Assembly (NCBI GenBank): GCA_937915285.1
Contig: CALDNG010000042.1
Span: forward strand, 1 to 23,476
Source: an uncultured Desulfomonile sp.
GTDB lineage: Bacteria > Desulfobacterota > Desulfomonilia > Desulfomonilales > Desulfomonilaceae
DNA: 23,476 nucleotides
Direction: 5' to 3'
Below the pieces are notes generated by a model. The model was not told where the DNA came from. It did no database searches and saw only the letters and a program-made list of their open reading frames with translations. Both the position numbers and the translations under genes were made by a program. This document shows, piece after piece, positions 16,439 to 23,445 of this stretch; position 1 is the stretch's first letter, and the number at the start of each line of letters is the position of its first letter.

Positions 16439-17518
16439 ATGATTGCTGAAATTTGTTTCACCGCCGATTGGCTGGACAAAAAAAGGAAAGAACTCAAGGG
16501 GGTAGATCCTGCACTCCTTGAGAGGGCGCTCCATGCATTTGCTCTCCTGGGACATCTGGCCGAGAGCGAGCTGAAGTTTGTCTTCAAAGGCGGCACAAGC
16601 CTCCTGCTCCACGTTCCTGTTATCCGCAGGCTGTCCATCGACATAGATATCCTCTGTTCGGCCCCGACAGCAGAACTTGACCGGGTTCTGAGGGAAGTCG
16701 CCAAGATACCACCGTTCAACCGCTATGAAGAAGATGAACGTGGTTCCCGCGGTCTGCCGAAGCGGCGACACTTCAAGTTCTTCTATACTCCCCTTGTTGT
16801 CGGCAACCCGGCCCCCTACACTTTTCTGGATGTCGTAGAAGAACCGCATATCCCGCACGAGGTGATCATAAAGCCGATTACTCCGGAGATCCTGGAGATC
16901 AGGCGGGAGATCCCGGTCACTATCCCCACAGTGGAAAGCCTGCTGGCGGACAAGCTGACTGCATTTGCCCCGAGAACGACCGGCGTGCCGTTTACACCGG
17001 CCAATGGCAATCCTCCCGACACCATGCAGATCGTCAAGCAGCTGTTCGACGTAGGGGAGCTGTTCAATCTGGCAGAGGACCTGCCGGCTATGCGCCGAGT
17101 ATACCAGCGAGTTTTCGATCTGGAAAACGTCTATCGCGGTGGCGGCCTGACGGCGAAAGATAGTCTCGATGACACGCTGGACGCATCTCTGATCCTTAAC
17201 CTGCATCGCCTTAAGGGCGTGAAAAATTTGCCGGAAGCGCTCCTGCTGGAAGACGGTGTACGGAAGCTGACTTCCCATCTCGTCAACCACCGGTTCAACT
17301 TGGACACAGCCAAGCTTGCAGCGGCAAAAGCCGCACTGGTGACTCGACTGATTGCAGATGACGGATCAGGACTGTCGCTGGAAGTTTTCAGGACAATTCC
17401 CCCGCCAGAAGAGCTTCGACAGTTGAAGATCGAGGGAAAGTGGGAACGCCTCAACCGGCTCATGTCGATCAATCCCGAGGCTTTCTGGTATTGGTACCAA
17501 GCGAACAAGCAGGGGTAA
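16439..17518 (+). CDS. abiEii: AbiEii-type nucleotidyltransferase toxin
   Basis: The 359-aa protein has the nucleotidyltransferase signature FKGGTS (49-54) followed by SIDID (66-70, metal-binding aspartates) and the conserved ADKLTA lysine segment, all typical of AbiEii/type IV toxins. These transfer nucleotides, in characterised relatives to tRNA acceptor ends, stopping growth of infected cells. It follows the AbiEi-like gene with 42 bases between, filled by the hairpin. The length is slightly above that of typical AbiEii proteins. It appears intact. The location at the end of a restriction operon suggests a back-up abortive response if restriction fails or the operon is lost. Confidence 0.88.
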   Translation: MIAEICFTADWLDKKRKELKGVDPALLERALHAFALLGHLAESELKFVFKGGTSLLLHVPVIRRLSIDIDILCSAPTAELDRVLREVAKIPPFNRYEEDERGSRGLPKRRHFKFFYTPLVVGNPAPYTFLDVVEEPHIPHEVIIKPITPEILEIRREIPVTIPTVESLLADKLTAFAPRTTGVPFTPANGNPPDTMQIVKQLFDVGELFNLAEDLPAMRRVYQRVFDLENVYRGGGLTAKDSLDDTLDASLILNLHRLKGVKNLPEALLLEDGVRKLTSHLVNHRFNLDTAKLAAAKAALVTRLIADDGSGLSLEVFRTIPPPEELRQLKIEGKWERLNRLMSINPEAFWYWYQANKQG

Positions 17519-17661
17519 ATCGCCGAAATTAAGCATAACTTTTTTTCATTCTGAATAAGCGAAATCTCTTCGAGACCATCTATCGCCTTGTGAGGAGTTG
17601 TGGAAGCGGAAGCAACGAGTTAATTTGTAAGGCGGTCATGGTAATTTGCGCCAGCATTATG

Positions 17662-17705
17662 GTGTCAAATAACAACGGTTAAATACAGAATAATATATTT
17701 GACAC
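17662..17705. repeat. 10-bp inverted repeat, operator candidate
   Basis: GTGTCAAATA (17662-17671) and TATTTGACAC (17696-17705) are perfect inverted copies separated by 24 bases. They share the TTGACA/TGTCAA word with the promoter repeat 100 bases downstream, so both may be sites for the HTH protein encoded next. Confidence 0.5.
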
Positions 17706-17801
17706 TTTTTGACTACAATTAGCACCAAAAGCATCGTATTTGATTTTTTTGGCACCATTGCAATTCAACATAAAAATAATTGATATTATTCACTATTCTT
17801 C

Positions 17802-17838
17802 TTGACATAACGATTTATTTCACTAAAATTCATGTCAA
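17802..17838 (+). promoter_or_regulatory. Sigma-70 promoter with overlapping inverted repeat
   Basis: TTGACA (17802-17807), a 16-base spacer and TAAAAT (17824-17829) form a near-consensus promoter 30 bases before the HTH gene. TTGACAT (17802-17808) recurs inverted as ATGTCAA (17832-17838), flanking the promoter, which suggests repression by the first gene product. AAAGGA (17846-17851) is the ribosome-binding site. Confidence 0.7.
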
Positions 17839-17858
17839 TATGATGAAAGGATATTGGT

Positions 17859-18065
17859 ATGAAAAGCGACAGCACTATTGACCCAAGAAAGATCGACCCA
17901 GAAAATCTCTACTCGCTTCATCAAGTAGCCGATTTTCTTAACATAAGCTACGGCACTGTTTTGAAACTTAAGACTAACGATGCTTTTGGTAACGGCTTGA
18001 GCAATGTTGGTAAAAAGTTCTACGTGTCTGGCCGGGCTATTCTCGACTATATAAAGGAAAGATGA
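17859..18065 (+). CDS. Small HTH protein, excisionase/MerR-like
   Basis: The 68-aa product has a winged HTH of the excisionase type: LYSLHQVADFLNISYGTVLK (recognition helix about 29-40), then a basic wing region (VGKKFYVSGRAILDYIKER). Such proteins act as recombination directionality factors or as local repressors. It is the first gene of an apparent four-gene operon: 24 bases separate its stop from pyrF. The overlapping inverted repeat at its promoter favours autoregulation. An excision role for the element is equally possible because the recombinase at the other end would be adjacent in the circular form. Confidence 0.75.
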   Translation: MKSDSTIDPRKIDPENLYSLHQVADFLNISYGTVLKLKTNDAFGNGLSNVGKKFYVSGRAILDYIKER

Positions 18066-18089
18066 ATCTTGCCATAGTGGGGGTATCAA

Positions 18090-18797
18090 ATGAAAAACAA
18101 ACTCTGTGTAGCGCTAGATGTTGATAGTGGTAGCAAAGCAAAAGCGCTTGTTCACGAGCTAAAAGATTACGTGGGCTATTTCAAAATTGGAATGCAGCTT
18201 TTTACGAGCGAAGGCCCACAAATCGTTAGGGATATAAATGAATTGGGAGGCCAAGTTTTTTTAGATTTGAAATATCACGATATCCCAAATACGGTCGCTA
18301 GTGCAGCAATTGAAGCAGCCAAGCTGGGAACTTCAATTATCAATGTCCATGCATCCGGAGGTTATGAAATGATGAATGAAACCTCTCGAAAGCTTGGTGA
18401 GTTTTGCGAGAAAAACCAAATAAAAAAACCCATTATATTAGCAGTGACTGTGCTGACCAGCATAAATGAACGAATAATGAATGATGACATGAAAGTCCTT
18501 GGCCCTGTAGACGCGCAAGTAACACATTTAGCTCGGTTGGCCAAGAAGGCGGGGTTGGATGGCGTAGTTTCATCTCCGCTGGAGATTACGAACATCCGGG
18601 CGGCATGCGGTTCTGGCTTTATTATCTTAACACCTGGGATACGGCCTGCTTGGGCGGCTGCAAATGACCAGAAACGAATTACAACGCCGAGAGAAGCTGT
18701 GGATAGTGGATCGGATATTTTGGTGCTTGGAAGGCCGATAACTGACAACCCAAAACCGGCGGAAGCTGCCAAGCTCGTTCTTGAGGAGCTTGCATAA
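18090..18797 (+). CDS. pyrF: Orotidine-5'-phosphate decarboxylase
   Basis: The 235-aa TIM-barrel enzyme converts OMP to UMP, the last step of de novo UMP synthesis. The active site is complete: Asp10 (ALDVD), Lys32 (FKIG), the Asp59-x-Lys61-x-x-Asp64 tetrad segment (DLKYHDIPNT) and the phosphate-binding end TPGIRP (181-186) with GRPIT (Arg215). Length is normal. The ribosome-binding site is GGGGG about seven bases upstream of ATG. It is AT-rich relative to the transfer and restriction genes. A mobile element normally has no need for this housekeeping step, and its partners here are atypical, so it may serve a specialised role. Host-gene rescue is the simple alternative. Confidence 0.94.
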   Translation: MKNKLCVALDVDSGSKAKALVHELKDYVGYFKIGMQLFTSEGPQIVRDINELGGQVFLDLKYHDIPNTVASAAIEAAKLGTSIINVHASGGYEMMNETSRKLGEFCEKNQIKKPIILAVTVLTSINERIMNDDMKVLGPVDAQVTHLARLAKKAGLDGVVSSPLEITNIRAACGSGFIILTPGIRPAWAAANDQKRITTPREAVDSGSDILVLGRPITDNPKPAEAAKLVLEELA

Positions 18798-18857
18798 AAT
18801 ATGTTTTGCTTGCATTGGTAAGCAACATGCAATATATAAGAGGTTTCCGCAAAACTT

Positions 18858-19853
18858 ATGGGACAGTCTGCGGCATTGCCAGCATCGAAACAACAAGAAG
18901 AAAAGTTAGCCACTGGGGGGCCAGCGGCCCCATCGCAACGTAGTGATTCGCCAAGCTTGCCGAAATCGACTCCAAAAAAATTGGGCTTTGGAAGCGAAAC
19001 AACTCACAAAGTCGAACAACCTGATGCAAAAGTTCATGTCCAGGACAATGGTTTTTTGCGGCATGAATTTATCGAAATTAAGCATGCCACATATGGACAT
19101 TTTGGCGCCGCAATTCTGATTGCCTTATTGGGATTTTTTTATCGGAAAACTATTGGAAAATTCATATCTGGTGTTGCTAAAAAAATCCTATTGTTTCTCA
19201 GCCCGCTCAAGAATGGATTAAAAGTTAATTTTTTTTGCAAGGTTACGAATAAGAGACCTGTACATGCAGATGAAATATTAAGAAACAGTATCATTGCCGG
19301 GTGTGATTTTAAGAATGAACGAATGACTTCAAAAGAAATAGCAGATGAATTTGAATTGACCTCGTCCGTACTGAAAAGCTCTACCCTGCATAAGTATTCC
19401 TTTGAATTAGGATACTTCTTAGAAAATCGTCCGGATTCACTAGTAAAAGGAAAAATTGCTGGTGAAATTTATAAAAGTCATAAAGGAAAAAGAAAGCCAC
19501 GAGTTGACTACATATATATCATTAGTAACACAAGCCATAATATGCCGTTTCTAGTTAGTGAGATTGAAACACATCTTAGATATAACGCTAGTCATAAAAT
19601 TTATCGCAAAGTCTTCAATGAATATGATCTTGTTTCTGGAGAACTAGAAGAGATAACAAAATCAAATTTCTTGATCATACAAGCTAATGTTGTGAACAAA
19701 GATTGGCTTCCAGCTTTAGTAAGTAAGATAAGTGCAAATTCGTCAAATGACATAATCGGTATTTACACAATATTTGATTCGATGCATTGTGACAGGACAA
19801 TTGTTACAAAACCAGTAAAAGAAAGAGTGCTAATAAAATTAAACTTACAATAA
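18858..19853 (+). CDS. Membrane-anchored protein with degenerate phosphoribosyltransferase-like domain
   Basis: The 331-aa product starts with a low-complexity, Pro/Ser/Lys-rich stretch (1-60), has one membrane segment at about 78-95 (YGHFGAAILIALLGFFY) and a soluble region after it. Residues about 175-310 can be laid over the PyrE-like neighbour: HKYSFELGYFLEN matches KHSDYFMRFNN, VDYIYIISNTSHNMPFLVSEI matches FDAIISPDTAGILLAHEV, and FLIIQANVVNKDWLPALV matches VLVVNDMTTTTDGLRKLI. In this copy the acidic pair and TTGG of the PRPP loop are gone, so it is probably non-catalytic. This relationship is my reading by eye. AGAGG lies about 14 bases before ATG. It lies between pyrF and the PyrE-like gene in one operon. 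Confidence 0.7.
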   Translation: MGQSAALPASKQQEEKLATGGPAAPSQRSDSPSLPKSTPKKLGFGSETTHKVEQPDAKVHVQDNGFLRHEFIEIKHATYGHFGAAILIALLGFFYRKTIGKFISGVAKKILLFLSPLKNGLKVNFFCKVTNKRPVHADEILRNSIIAGCDFKNERMTSKEIADEFELTSSVLKSSTLHKYSFELGYFLENRPDSLVKGKIAGEIYKSHKGKRKPRVDYIYIISNTSHNMPFLVSEIETHLRYNASHKIYRKVFNEYDLVSGELEEITKSNFLIIQANVVNKDWLPALVSKISANSSNDIIGIYTIFDSMHCDRTIVTKPVKERVLIKLNLQ

Positions 19854-19875
19854 TTTTATTACTGAGGGTATATTT

Positions 19876-20565
19876 ATGTCAAACATTTCTATGGAGCCTA
19901 TTAGGGACGTGGAAACCATTAAGTCGCTAGCTCATGTAAATCCAGAATTTAGGGATTATGAGAATGAAATATATAAAATTATTGCATCAACTGGAGCGTT
20001 ACTAAAAGGCCATTTTGTCTTATTGTCAGGAAAACATTCTGATTATTTCATGAGATTCAATAATATCTGCAAACACAGTGATAACGTTGTTTTTATAGCT
20101 AAAGCTATTGTTAGTAAGATTGATTTTGAATTTGATGCTATTATTAGTCCAGATACAGCTGGGATTTTATTGGCACATGAGGTAGCTAAAATAACAAACC
20201 GTACTCGAATAACTGCTAGCACAGATGAAAAGAATATGCCCACTGATCTTATCAATTTTATTGATTTAAAAGAAGGGGCAAAAGTGCTTGTTGTTAATGA
20301 TATGACTACTACAACTGATGGTTTGAGAAAATTAATTGCTCTTGTGAAAAAATATAAAGCAACGCCTATTGGAATAGCTTTGTTCGCTACTCGTGGCAAA
20401 AATGAAAAGCCAGAAATTGATTCTCTTGCGAACGAAGTGGGAAGATTGATTGCTATGGTTGATCTTGATGTTGCATCACATGAGTACCTAGGAAGTTCAG
20501 AATGTAAAATATGTGTTGATTCTAACTATTTGGACAAACCGGTTGAAAGTTGGAAGCTAAACTGA
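19876..20565 (+). CDS. Orotate phosphoribosyltransferase-like protein with altered active site
   Basis: The 229-aa protein belongs to the OPRT branch: GALLKGHFVLLSGKHSDYF (40-58), DAIISPDTAGILLAHEV (87-103) and a C-terminal ECKIC segment (209-213) resembling the ECPLC end of many OPRTs. True OPRTs join orotate and PRPP to give OMP, the substrate of PyrF. Here the PRPP loop reads VLVVNDMTTTTDG (137-149): the first acidic residue is Asn and the glycines after TT are replaced. The mobile loop (TASTDEKNMPTD) keeps few basic residues. It may have weak, altered or no transferase activity. GAGGG lies about eight bases before ATG; it closes the operon and is followed by a terminator. Confidence 0.85.
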   Translation: MSNISMEPIRDVETIKSLAHVNPEFRDYENEIYKIIASTGALLKGHFVLLSGKHSDYFMRFNNICKHSDNVVFIAKAIVSKIDFEFDAIISPDTAGILLAHEVAKITNRTRITASTDEKNMPTDLINFIDLKEGAKVLVVNDMTTTTDGLRKLIALVKKYKATPIGIALFATRGKNEKPEIDSLANEVGRLIAMVDLDVASHEYLGSSECKICVDSNYLDKPVESWKLN

Positions 20566-20642
20566 GGACCCTGATATTTCTTAGTCTAGTTTATCTTAGC
20601 ACATAGCTTTCCAGATACTCTCAGCTTTTATATTCTTATGTC

Positions 20643-20680
20643 AAAGGGCCGCGTAACTTACTAACAACGGCCCTTTTATA
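20643..20680 (+). terminator. Rho-independent terminator after the pyrimidine cassette
   Basis: AAAGGGCCG (20643-20651) pairs with CGGCCCTTT (20668-20676), with a 16-base loop and a TTTTATATTT tail. It ends the AT-rich operon 78 bases after the PyrE-like stop. Nothing coding is seen between it and the right attachment site. Confidence 0.85.
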
Positions 20681-20774
20681 TTTGAGATTTATTTGCTATA
20701 GGTATCTTGGACTACGGGTACCTTCACCTTCACAGCCGGTCACCCTTGCGTTACAGTGAAACATCTTCTTCCCA

Positions 20775-20790
20775 GTGCCCAGATTTATCC
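20775..20790. other. Right phage-type half-site of attP (P arm)
   Basis: GTGCCCAGATTTATCC is the inverted partner of 61-76 (14 of 16 positions). It abuts the right core repeat. Joining it through the core to the left end makes a 51-bp near-palindromic attP. Confidence 0.65.
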
Positions 20791-20804
20791 GCGCTGGGGA
20801 GCCA
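20788..20804. repeat. Right attachment core (attR side)
   Basis: This is an exact 17-bp copy of the tRNA-Asn 3' end including CCA (TCCGCGCTGGGGAGCCA). It is not a gene: the sequence before it is element DNA, not a tRNA body. It marks the right boundary of the element. Confidence 0.85.
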
Positions 20805-20812
20805 AAATCAAG

Positions 20813-20852
20813 ATGGCCGATTTCTTTAATGAAATCGGCCATTTCTGTTTTT
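20813..20852 (+). terminator. Displaced original terminator of tRNA-Asn
   Basis: ATGGCCGATTTC (20813-20824) and GAAATCGGCCAT (20831-20842) form a perfect 12-bp stem with a six-base loop, followed by TTCTGTTTTT. It lies eight bases after the core repeat's CCA, the usual place for a tRNA terminator, so it most likely ended the tRNA transcript before integration. Confidence 0.8.
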
Positions 20853-20912
20853 GACTGTTTGTCGACTTGGAGCTTCTGCGGAAATTGTTTCACAAATTCA
20901 AAGTGTTATCCG

Positions 20913-20928
20913 TTCGAGTCCGCGCTGG
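20913..20928. repeat. Second tRNA-Asn fragment
   Basis: TTCGAGTCCGCGCTGG equals positions 33-48 of the tRNA (T loop into the acceptor strand) but stops before GGAGCCA. It lies 109 bases beyond the right boundary. It may be a remnant of an earlier insertion or of a second tRNA copy. The surrounding 20853-20991 holds nothing else I can identify. Confidence 0.65.
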
Positions 20929-20991
20929 TTTTGCTTTGACACCGCATCTTCTTTCATCGCTCTCGAAAGCGCCCAGACGTTCCGTGAACTA

Positions 20992-21783
20992 TCATGCAGC
21001 TGAGTTGCCCGCCCCGGCAATACACTGCACCCCGTTACCTTTCAATCCTGGTCCGAAGCATCCGTTGCAATATTTACAGGTTGCCGGATTTGTGTCCCCG
21101 GACCTCCAGCGGCTAATCAATTTAGGTTCGCGGATCAGGGGGCGGCAAAGGGAGACATAATCAGTCAAACCTTCGATTACCAGTCTTTCGGATACTTCGG
21201 GCGAGCGAATGCCGCCCACTAACAGTAATGGCACACTGATTTTCTCTTTGTAACGAACCGCTGCTTCTTTGTAATAAACCTCTTTTTCAAGCGAATCCAA
21301 AGCACCCATCCTGCAACTGGAATAGGCCCCGGAGGCATAGATTGTCCCGCCGCTCATTTCTATCGCGTCGACACCAGCCCTTTCAAGCATTGCACATACC
21401 TGAAGCATTTCATCTTGAGTAAGACCGCCTTCGACAAAATCCTCGGAGTTGATCTTCACGAATACAGGATACTCCTCGCCGACTTCATCCCTTACCGCTT
21501 GGAGCGCCTCCAGCAGGATCCGCGCACGATTTTCGATGCTGCCTCCGTAGTTGTCCGTCCGTTTGTTGAAAAAGGGTGAGAGAAATTCACTCAGCAGATA
21601 GCCATGGGCCGCATGCAACTGCACACCGTCAAAGCCGGCTTTTTTGGCCCTCCCTGCTGCCTTTCCGAATGCTTCAGCGATTTTTTGGATTTCGAGGAGG
21701 GTCATCTGCCGGCATTTTGGAAACAGATCGGAGTCGTTCACCGAAGGCCCTATTACTTCTTGTCCGGTTAGTGCGGTAGACAT
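20992..21783 (-). pseudogene. NADH:flavin oxidoreductase (old yellow enzyme family), 5' truncated
   Basis: The frame encodes 263 residues of an FMN-dependent TIM-barrel oxidoreductase of the OYE/enoate reductase group. Visible motifs are GFDGVQLHAAHGYLLSEFLSPFFNKRTDNYGGSIENR split around the catalytic/FMN region, VFVKINSEDF, a C-terminal phosphate-binding LVGGIRSPE and CKYCNGCFGPG near the end. The C-terminus is complete, but roughly the first 100 residues of the barrel are missing. The frame is cut where the insertion sequence begins (about 21780), and the missing part is not found just beyond the IS, so more than a simple insertion happened. It is probably non-functional host DNA. Confidence 0.85.
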
Positions 21784-21784
21784 A

Positions 21785-21797
21785 ATGGTTGTCAGTT
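21785..21797. repeat. Left subterminal inverted repeat of the IS
   Basis: ATGGTTGTCAGTT; the exact reverse complement is at 23406-23418. It lies 92 bases before the transposase ATG. Confidence 0.85.
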
Positions 21798-21888
21798 AAA
21801 AGCGAAAGACCTGCCATCCTTGCAACGTGGGTTATGCTGTAGAGCAGGAAAACACTACGGCACAGAGCCATAACCAAGGAGGCAGGTC

Positions 21889-22998
21889 ATGGAAAAGTGT
21901 ATCACATTTGTTGGACTTGATGTACACAAAGACTCCATAGCAGTTGCGTTCGCCGATGGCGGCCGAAACGGCGAAGTACGGCAGTATGGCACAATTGGCG
22001 GAGACCGAGATTCTCTTGCCCGTTTGGTTAAAAAGCTTGCGGCGGCAAGCAGGGAGCTTCGGTTCGTATATGAAGCAGGACCCTGCGGCTACGACATCTA
22101 TCGATATTTGACATCCAAAGGATACGACTGCGCGGTTGTGTCACCGGCGCATATTCCTCGGAGCGCCGCAGACCGGATCAAGACCGACCGGCGAGACGCG
22201 GTAACCTTGGCGCGTATGCATCGCGCCGGAGAATTGACCTACGTTTATGTGCCCCGCGAGGACGATGAAGCCATGCGTGACCTGGTCAGGGCGCGGCAGG
22301 ACGCGATCAAGGCACAGAGGGTGGCCCGCCAGCAATTGAGCGCCATATTGCTGCGTCTTGGTATTCGGTATGCCGGGAAAAAGACCTGGGGTCCGACACA
22401 TTATCGCTGGCTGTCCGACCAGAAGATGCCGACGTCGGAACAGCAGATCGTCTTCCAGGAATACATCAACACGATCCGTGAAGCTACCGAGCGGGTTGAG
22501 CGCTACAACCAACACATAACGGCCTTGGTTCCGTCCTGGCGGATGGCTGCTGTGGTCCAGGCATTCCAGGCGTTGCGGGGTGTAAGCCTTCTTGTCGCGA
22601 CCACCACTGTCGCGGAACTTGGAGACCTGACCAGGTTTGACCATCCCCGCCAATTGATGTCGTTTCTCGGGCTCGTGCCCTCGGAGGACTCAAGCGGCAA
22701 CCGGAGACGGCAGGGTGGCATCACAAAGACAGGCAACACCCATGTGCGTCGTGCGCTGACCGAGGCTGCTCAGGCGTACAGTTATCCGGCGAGGATAAGT
22801 CGCGTGCTTCTGAAACGCCAGGAAGGACTGGACAAGGAGATCCTGAACATTGCCTGGAAATGCCAGGTGAGACTGTGTACACGATTCAGACGTCTTCTGG
22901 CAAAAGGCAAAAACCGCAACACCGTCGTTATCGCCACGGCACGGGAACTGGCAGCCTTCATGTGGGCCATAGCGCACAAAGTTCCGGTCCCGGCTTGA
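21889..22998 (+). CDS. IS110/IS1111-family DEDD transposase
   Basis: The 369-aa recombinase has an N-terminal RuvC-like DEDD domain: Asp in GLDVHKDS (about 10), Glu in YEAGPCGYD (about 61), then Asp residues in IKTDRRDA (about 101-105). The C-terminal Transposase_20 domain has the conserved region LRGVSLLVATTTVAELGD and FLGLVPSEDSSGNRRRQGGITKTGN containing the catalytic serine region. AAGGAGG lies about nine bases before ATG. It is intact and full length for the family, so the IS may be active. Transposition in this family is directed by an IS-encoded bridge RNA. Confidence 0.95.
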   Translation: MEKCITFVGLDVHKDSIAVAFADGGRNGEVRQYGTIGGDRDSLARLVKKLAAASRELRFVYEAGPCGYDIYRYLTSKGYDCAVVSPAHIPRSAADRIKTDRRDAVTLARMHRAGELTYVYVPREDDEAMRDLVRARQDAIKAQRVARQQLSAILLRLGIRYAGKKTWGPTHYRWLSDQKMPTSEQQIVFQEYINTIREATERVERYNQHITALVPSWRMAAVVQAFQALRGVSLLVATTTVAELGDLTRFDHPRQLMSFLGLVPSEDSSGNRRRQGGITKTGNTHVRRALTEAAQAYSYPARISRVLLKRQEGLDKEILNIAWKCQVRLCTRFRRLLAKGKNRNTVVIATARELAAFMWAIAHKVPVPA

Positions 22999-23405
22999 TA
23001 AGGCATCCCGGCCCGCCCACAGGCCGGTTGCCTGCCTTCGCCGGGTCTGTGGGAGGGGCGCTCAGGCAGGCAAAGCGCACCGGCCTATGGACGGGCTTGG
23101 GGCATCGCTGAACATTTCTCAAAGAGCAAAACCCGAGGGTTAATGAAACAATAAACATATTCCAGGGCAGGGACGGGAGCGTGACCACGTAAGGAGAACC
23201 CTCGTCGCCCCTAAGAGGATAAGGAAAACCGAACTCCCGCACGTAGACAGAGGCAGCTCCGCGACGAAGAAAGGTCTGGCGGTACCCAACCCGCGAATAT
23301 CAGGTTGATCAAACGTCGCATCAAGGTCACGCCCCGGTCTCTGCCCTGGATTTATATAAAAGCTATACCCGCAAAACGGGATGGGGAAACCTTTTCCTTC
23401 TTGAC
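22999..23405 (+). ncRNA. Long structured right end of the IS, candidate bridge-RNA region
   Basis: About 400 bases between the transposase stop and the right inverted repeat contain no supported gene. Structure is evident: 23011-23028 pairs with 23079-23096 (16 of 18) and 23028-23036 with 23065-23073; CGAGGGTT (23134-23141) pairs with AACCCTCG (23197-23204). In IS1111-type elements the bridge RNA is encoded at this end. The precise RNA limits and the target- and donor-binding loops cannot be set by eye. Confidence 0.5.
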
Positions 23406-23418
23406 AACTGACAACCAT
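23406..23418. repeat. Right subterminal inverted repeat of the IS
   Basis: AACTGACAACCAT is the exact reverse complement of 21785-21797 and lies just before the palindromic flank. Confidence 0.85.
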
Positions 23419-23423
23419 ATCAG

Positions 23424-23445
23424 GGGCAGGCCCCCGTGCCTGCCC
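23424..23445. repeat. GC-rich REP-like palindrome at IS right flank
   Basis: GGGCAGGC (23424-23431) and GCCTGCCC (23438-23445) form an 8-bp stem with a six-base loop. GC-rich palindromes of this kind recur between genes in many genomes. Only a single copy is visible here. The remaining 23446-23476 holds no supported feature. Confidence 0.5.

Larger units (their letters stand above)
17519..17858. other. AT-rich intergenic region between defence operon and pyrimidine cassette
   Basis: No gene is supported here. It contains a 10-bp inverted repeat (17662-17705), a promoter with an overlapping inverted repeat (17802-17838) and several short TTGAC-type words. Composition becomes sharply AT-rich from about 17640 onward, marking the junction of two cargo blocks of different origin. 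Confidence 0.7.
39..20804. mobile_element. Integrative element in tRNA-Asn
   Basis: The element is bounded by a 17-bp direct repeat, TCCGCGCTGGGGAGCCA, at 39-55 (the tRNA-Asn 3' end) and 20788-20804. Inside are a large serine recombinase, a relaxase, a coupling protein, a relaxosome-type protein, a restriction/toxin-antitoxin operon and an AT-rich pyrimidine-gene cassette. No VirB/Tra mating-pore genes are present, so it looks like a mobilizable element (IME) or a reduced ICE. A terminator that suits the original tRNA follows the right repeat. The boundaries rest on the repeat and on the reconstructed attP; excision has not been shown. Confidence 0.85.
21780..23423 (+). mobile_element. IS110-family insertion sequence, IS1111 type
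   Basis: The element has one DEDD transposase, a short upstream non-coding end and a long structured downstream end. Subterminal inverted repeats ATGGTTGTCAGTT (21785-21797) and AACTGACAACCAT (23406-23418) are perfect 13-mers, the hallmark that separates the IS1111 group from the rest of IS110. Exact tips are uncertain by a few bases because these elements usually lack terminal repeats and clear target duplications. It interrupts the oxidoreductase gene on its left side. Confidence 0.85.

Noticed and set aside
17519..17858. Possible retron-type msr/msd RNA, since PRTase-like proteins occur in some retrons
   Set aside because: No reverse transcriptase gene is present anywhere in the window, and the inverted repeats are better explained as operators.
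20696..20893. Minus-strand frame of 65 codons at the right junction
   Set aside because: It spans the attachment core and the displaced terminator stem, so it is a chance frame across element and flank.
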